Source: an uncultured Roseovarius sp.
Lineage (GTDB): Bacteria > Pseudomonadota > Alphaproteobacteria > Rhodobacterales > Rhodobacteraceae
Assembly (NCBI GenBank): GCA_913055965.1
Contig: CAJXKX010000066.1
Coordinates: 1 to 8,365, forward strand
DNA length: 8,365 nt
Direction of reading: 5' to 3'
Both the position numbers and the translations under genes were made by a program. Below the pieces are notes generated by a model. That model was not told the origin of the DNA and made no database searches. It saw only the letters and a list, made by a program, of their open reading frames with translations. How positions within the stretch are numbered: position 1 is the stretch's first letter; the number at the start of each line of letters is the position of its first letter. Below, in pieces: positions 5,692 to 8,365 of the stretch.

Positions 5692-6638
5692 AGCCTCGGG
5701 TTCAGCGCATCGCGGAGCCAGTCGCCCAGCAGGTTGATCGACAGCGCCAGCGCCAGCAGCGTGGCGGCGGGGAAGAACAGGATCCACCATTCGCCCGAGA
5801 ACATGAATTCCTGCCCGATGCGGATGAGCGTGCCGAGCGAGGGTTTGGTGGGCGGCGCGCCGACGCCGAGGAACGACAGCGTCGCCTCGGCGATGATGGC
5901 AAGCGCGAGTGAAATCGTCGCGATCACCAGCACCGGGTTGAGCACGTTGGGCAGGATGTGGCGCAGCATGATCGAAAAGGGCCTGCGCCCGATCAGCCGC
6001 GCCGCCTGCACGTATTCCTTGTTCTTTTCCACCAGCGTGGCACCCCGCACCACGCGGGCGAACTGCACCCAGTCCGAGAGGCCGATGGCGAGGATCAGCA
6101 CCCAGATCGCCATCGCGTCGCGATGTTCGGGCGGGGTGATGCCCTTGGCGATGCCGAATATCAGCATCGCCACCAGGATCGCCGGAAAGGTCAGCTGCAC
6201 ATCGGCCACGCGCATGATGATCGTCTCGGTCCACCCCCCCAGATAGCCCGCCATCAGCCCCAGCGCGACGCCGATCACCATCGCGAGCAGCACCGCCGAG
6301 AGCCCGACGAAGAGCGATATCTGCATCCCGTAGAGGATGGTCGAGAACACGTCGCGCCCCTGATCGTCGGTGCCCAGCAAAAAGAACTCGCCGGTGAACT
6401 GGTTGGCCTGGCCCGGCGGAGTAAAGCCGTTCATCAGGTTGAGCGTGGCGGGATTGAACGGGTCATGCGGGGCGATGAGGGGCGCGAAGAGCGCGCCCAG
6501 CATCATCAGCATCACCACCACGAAAGACACCACCGCCACCGGCGAATGCCGGAACGACCAGACGAAATCGCTGTCCCATGCGCGGCGCAGGCGCGAGGGG
6601 CGCGGGGCGGCGGGGGTCTCGATCCGGGTCTCGGCCAT
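5685..6638 (-). CDS. Peptide-type ABC importer permease C (DppC/OppC-like)
   Basis: This is an inner-membrane permease of 317 residues, normal for the family. A cytoplasmic N-terminal stretch is followed by an OppC-type first helix (about 34-56). A periplasmic loop carries the family motif LGTDDQGRDVFS (88-99). Further helices lie near 105-131, 148-165, 175-198, 231-258 and 284-305. The EAA-type ATPase-coupling loop is at about 209-231 (YVQAARLIG...ILPN). The C-terminal LSFLGVGAPP (254-263) and GDWLRDALNPR (305-315) are standard for OppC/DppC. ATG 6638 follows permease B's TGA with one base between and has an AGGGGG site. It would form the channel with permease B. The last codons supply the ribosome site for the inserted HEPN-like gene. 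Confidence 0.97.
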   Translation of the reverse strand: MAETRIETPAAPRPSRLRRAWDSDFVWSFRHSPVAVVSFVVVMLMMLGALFAPLIAPHDPFNPATLNLMNGFTPPGQANQFTGEFFLLGTDDQGRDVFSTILYGMQISLFVGLSAVLLAMVIGVALGLMAGYLGGWTETIIMRVADVQLTFPAILVAMLIFGIAKGITPPEHRDAMAIWVLILAIGLSDWVQFARVVRGATLVEKNKEYVQAARLIGRRPFSIMLRHILPNVLNPVLVIATISLALAIIAEATLSFLGVGAPPTKPSLGTLIRIGQEFMFSGEWWILFFPAATLLALALSINLLGDWLRDALNPRLR

Positions 6639-6639
6639 G

Positions 6640-7623
6640 TCAGTGCCCCCCTGCGGTGCGATCGACGCGCAAGCGCGGGTCGATCGCGAAATAGAGCATG
6701 TCGACGATCAGGTTGATACCGACGAACATCACCGAAATCAGCATCAGATACGCCGCCATCACCGGGATATCGACGAACTGGATCGCGTTGATGAACAAGA
6801 GGCCGACACCGGGCCATTGAAACACCGTCTCGGTGATGATCGCAAAGGCGATGATGCTGCCCAGTTGCAGCCCGGTGATGGTGATCACCGGCACCAGCGT
6901 GTTCTTGAGCGCGTGGCGGAAATTGATCGATTTCTCGCGGATGCCACGGGCGCGGGCAAAGCGGATGTAATCCATGCGCAGCACCTCGAGCATCTCGGTG
7001 CGCACCAGCCGCATGATCAGCGTCATCTGGTAGAGCCCGAGCGTGATCGCGGGCAATATCAGCGCCTTGAGCCCGCTCTCGGTGAGGAATCCGGTGCTCC
7101 ACCAGCCGACGCGCGTGACCTCGCCGCGCCCGAAACTGGGCAGCCAGCCCAGTTCGACCGAAAACAGGTAAATCAGCAGGATGCCGATCAGGAAGGTGGG
7201 CAGCGACACACCTATGAGCGAGACCGTCATGATGACGTTGGCCGACACGCCACGCCGCCGGATCGCGGTGAAAATGCCGAGCGCGATGCCCCCCGCCAGC
7301 GCCATGAGGCCAGAGACGAAGGCCAGTTCCAGCGTGGCGGGCAGGCGTTCCACGAGGATGTCGGCGACGGGCCGCCCCTGCCGGTAGCTCAGCCCGAAAT
7401 TGCCCTGCACCGCCTGTTCCAGAAACCGCCAGGATTGCACCGGAAAGGGCTGATCGAGGCCGAGTTCGGCCGTCAGCCGCGCGATATCGGCCTGCGTGCG
7501 CTCCTGCCCCAGCATGGCGTCGACCGGATCGCCGACAAAGCGGAACATGGCGAAGGCGACGAGGCCCACGACCAGAAGCACGAGCACCGACTGGGCGACA
7601 CGCCGAATGATGTAGGCCAGCAT
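6640..7623 (-). CDS. Peptide-type ABC importer permease B (DppB/OppB-like)
   Basis: The 327-residue inner-membrane permease begins with the family's N-terminal helix MLAYIIRRVAQSVLVLLVVG. The periplasmic loop motifs ELGLDQPFPVQ (53-63) and GNFGLSYRQGRPV (74-86) follow. Further helices lie at about 99-121, 133-156, 188-207, 243-266 and 288-312. The EAA coupling loop is at 218-241 (DYIRFARARGI...ALKN), and the C-terminus contains FAIDPRLR. The start ATG 7623 has AGGAG 6 bases upstream. It follows the binding-protein gene after 78 bases that contain a hairpin and precedes permease C by one base. Family membership is certain. Whether the substrate is di- or oligopeptide, opine, metal-chelate or another solute cannot be read from this gene. 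Confidence 0.97.
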   Translation of the reverse strand: MLAYIIRRVAQSVLVLLVVGLVAFAMFRFVGDPVDAMLGQERTQADIARLTAELGLDQPFPVQSWRFLEQAVQGNFGLSYRQGRPVADILVERLPATLELAFVSGLMALAGGIALGIFTAIRRRGVSANVIMTVSLIGVSLPTFLIGILLIYLFSVELGWLPSFGRGEVTRVGWWSTGFLTESGLKALILPAITLGLYQMTLIMRLVRTEMLEVLRMDYIRFARARGIREKSINFRHALKNTLVPVITITGLQLGSIIAFAIITETVFQWPGVGLLFINAIQFVDIPVMAAYLMLISVMFVGINLIVDMLYFAIDPRLRVDRTAGGH

Positions 7624-7656
7624 GGCGGGCTCCTGCGCGCGGGGAAAGAGGGACAG

Positions 7657-7693
7657 GAAAAAGTGACGGCGGCAGGCCCATGGCCCGCCGCCG
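7657..7693 (-). terminator. Hairpin plus T-run between binding protein and permease B (attenuator-like)
   Basis: On the minus strand, 8 bases after the binding-protein TAA, a 12-bp stem (7682-7693 with 7667-7678, one U-G pair, 3-base loop) rich in G+C is followed by TCAC and then TTTTT. This resembles an intrinsic terminator with a slightly displaced T-run. Partial termination or 3'-end protection at this point would give more binding protein than permease, a known pattern in binding-protein operons. No new promoter is seen before permease B, so readthrough must supply the rest. Confidence 0.55.
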
Positions 7694-7701
7694 GTCCGGG
7701 G

Positions 7702-8365
7702 TTACTTCATGGTGAAGTATTTCATCTTCGGGTCGTCCTCGGGGCTCACCTCGATGCCGACATTCTCCTTCATCCCCCAGTTCAGAACCTGATGGTGGAT
7801 GGGCAGATACAGCACCTCGTCCTGCACCGTGCTCCAGATCTCGGCGATGGTCGCGTTGCGCTTGTCGAGATCGGTTTCCGACGCAAGGCTCACGATCTTG
7901 GCGTCGAGATCGGGGTTGGAATAGCCGGTGCCGTTCCAGCTTCCGCGCGCCTCGCCGCGGGTGTGCACGAGGAAGTTGAAGATGTACTCGCTGTCATAGG
8001 TGGGCACGCCCCAGCCCAGCATGTAGAAATCGGTGCCGCCCGAGGAAATCAGCGGGAAATGCTGTGCCTTGGGCTTGGCATCGAGATTGACGGTGATGCC
8101 GATCTGGCCGAACATCCCCACCGCCGCCTGGCAGATCGCCTCGTCATTGATGTATCGGTCGTTCGGGCAGTTGAGCGTGACCGAGAAGCCGTCGCCATAG
8201 CCGGCCTCGGCCATCAGTTCCTTGGCCTTGGCGACGTCGGTCGGCGGCACCGCGTCAAGCGCCTCGGTCCAGCCGTTGACGAAGGGGGGCATGATCACGC
8301 CGGTCGGCTGCGACTGGCCGCGCATCACGACCTGGCGGATCGCGTCGCGGGTCAGCGCCATGTTC
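7702..8365 (-). CDS. ABC importer substrate-binding protein, family 5 (SBP_bac_5), C-terminal part
   Basis: The frame enters from the right window edge and ends with TAA at 7702-7704, giving about the last 221 residues of a protein normally about 500-550 long. The signal peptide and domain I are outside. The visible part has family-5 features: NMALTRDAI near the edge (the conserved N-M-A-x-D/N-R-x-A-I pattern), a proline-rich PTGVIMPPF segment, AKELMAEAGYGDGFSVTL before domain closure, WGVPTYDSEYIF, and the late VLYLPIHHQVLNWGM block. The ATG at 8361 is internal, not a start. The protein would bind solute in the periplasm and deliver it to permeases B and C. The ligand, probably a peptide or similar, is not determined. 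Confidence 0.95.
   Translation of the reverse strand, partial: NMALTRDAIRQVVMRGQSQPTGVIMPPFVNGWTEALDAVPPTDVAKAKELMAEAGYGDGFSVTLNCPNDRYINDEAICQAAVGMFGQIGITVNLDAKPKAQHFPLISSGGTDFYMLGWGVPTYDSEYIFNFLVHTRGEARGSWNGTGYSNPDLDAKIVSLASETDLDKRNATIAEIWSTVQDEVLYLPIHHQVLNWGMKENVGIEVSPEDDPKMKYFTMK

Noticed and set aside
5130..5700. Insertion sequence or integron cassette carrying the HEPN-like gene
   Set aside because: No transposase, no matching terminal inverted repeats, no target-site duplication and no attC-like structure could be found at the gene ends.
6512..7681. 389-codon minus-strand open frame overlapping permease B
   Set aside because: It is in another frame of the same strand as a complete, well-conserved permease with a good ribosome site. 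The product is Arg/His/Ala-rich.
1..8365. tRNA, rRNA or CRISPR array
   Set aside because: No cloverleaf-like segment, rRNA-like stretch or regularly spaced direct repeats were noticed on either strand.

Overview
The window is about two-thirds G+C and gene-dense. Nearly every gene is on the minus strand, gaps are short, and several genes overlap by 4 bases. Codon use and the gene families (a two-domain universal stress protein beside a BicA-like SulP transporter, and a family-5 peptide ABC operon) suggest an alphaproteobacterium, most likely Rhodobacteraceae. This is inferred from sequence character alone.

Layout from left to right. Positions 1-203 (+) hold the tail of an ApbE-like FAD:protein FMN transferase. 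Converging on it with a 5-base gap is a small three-helix membrane protein (209-514, -). Its upstream region carries an Fnr/Crp-type inverted repeat, TTGAC-N4-GTCAA. Next, reading leftward on the minus strand, a SulP/STAS anion transporter (1502-about 2992) is followed 13 bases later by a tandem universal stress protein (634-1488), probably one transcription unit. A gap of about 200 bases (2993-3192) with strong GC-rich palindromes separates this pair from the next operon.

The right part, 3193-8365, is a peptide/opine/nickel-type ABC importer operon read leftward: substrate-binding protein (cut by the window edge), permease B, permease C, then two ATPases (D and F). A hairpin followed by a T-run sits between the binding-protein gene and permease B and probably lowers expression of the membrane parts relative to the binding protein.

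The unusual element is at 5144-5680. Between permease C and ATPase D lies an A+T-rich foreign-looking gene (about 45% G+C in the lines I counted). It encodes a 178-residue protein with a HEPN-type R-N-x3-H motif and resembles the RiboL-PSP-HEPN group of putative RNases. It uses a Shine-Dalgarno sequence formed by the last codons of permease C. Its stop codon overlaps the start codon of ATPase D (ATGA). A putative RNase or defence/toxin gene is thus built into the translational chain of a nutrient importer, with no visible mobile element or antitoxin partner. This is the best candidate for something undescribed in the window. Its function cannot be proved from sequence.
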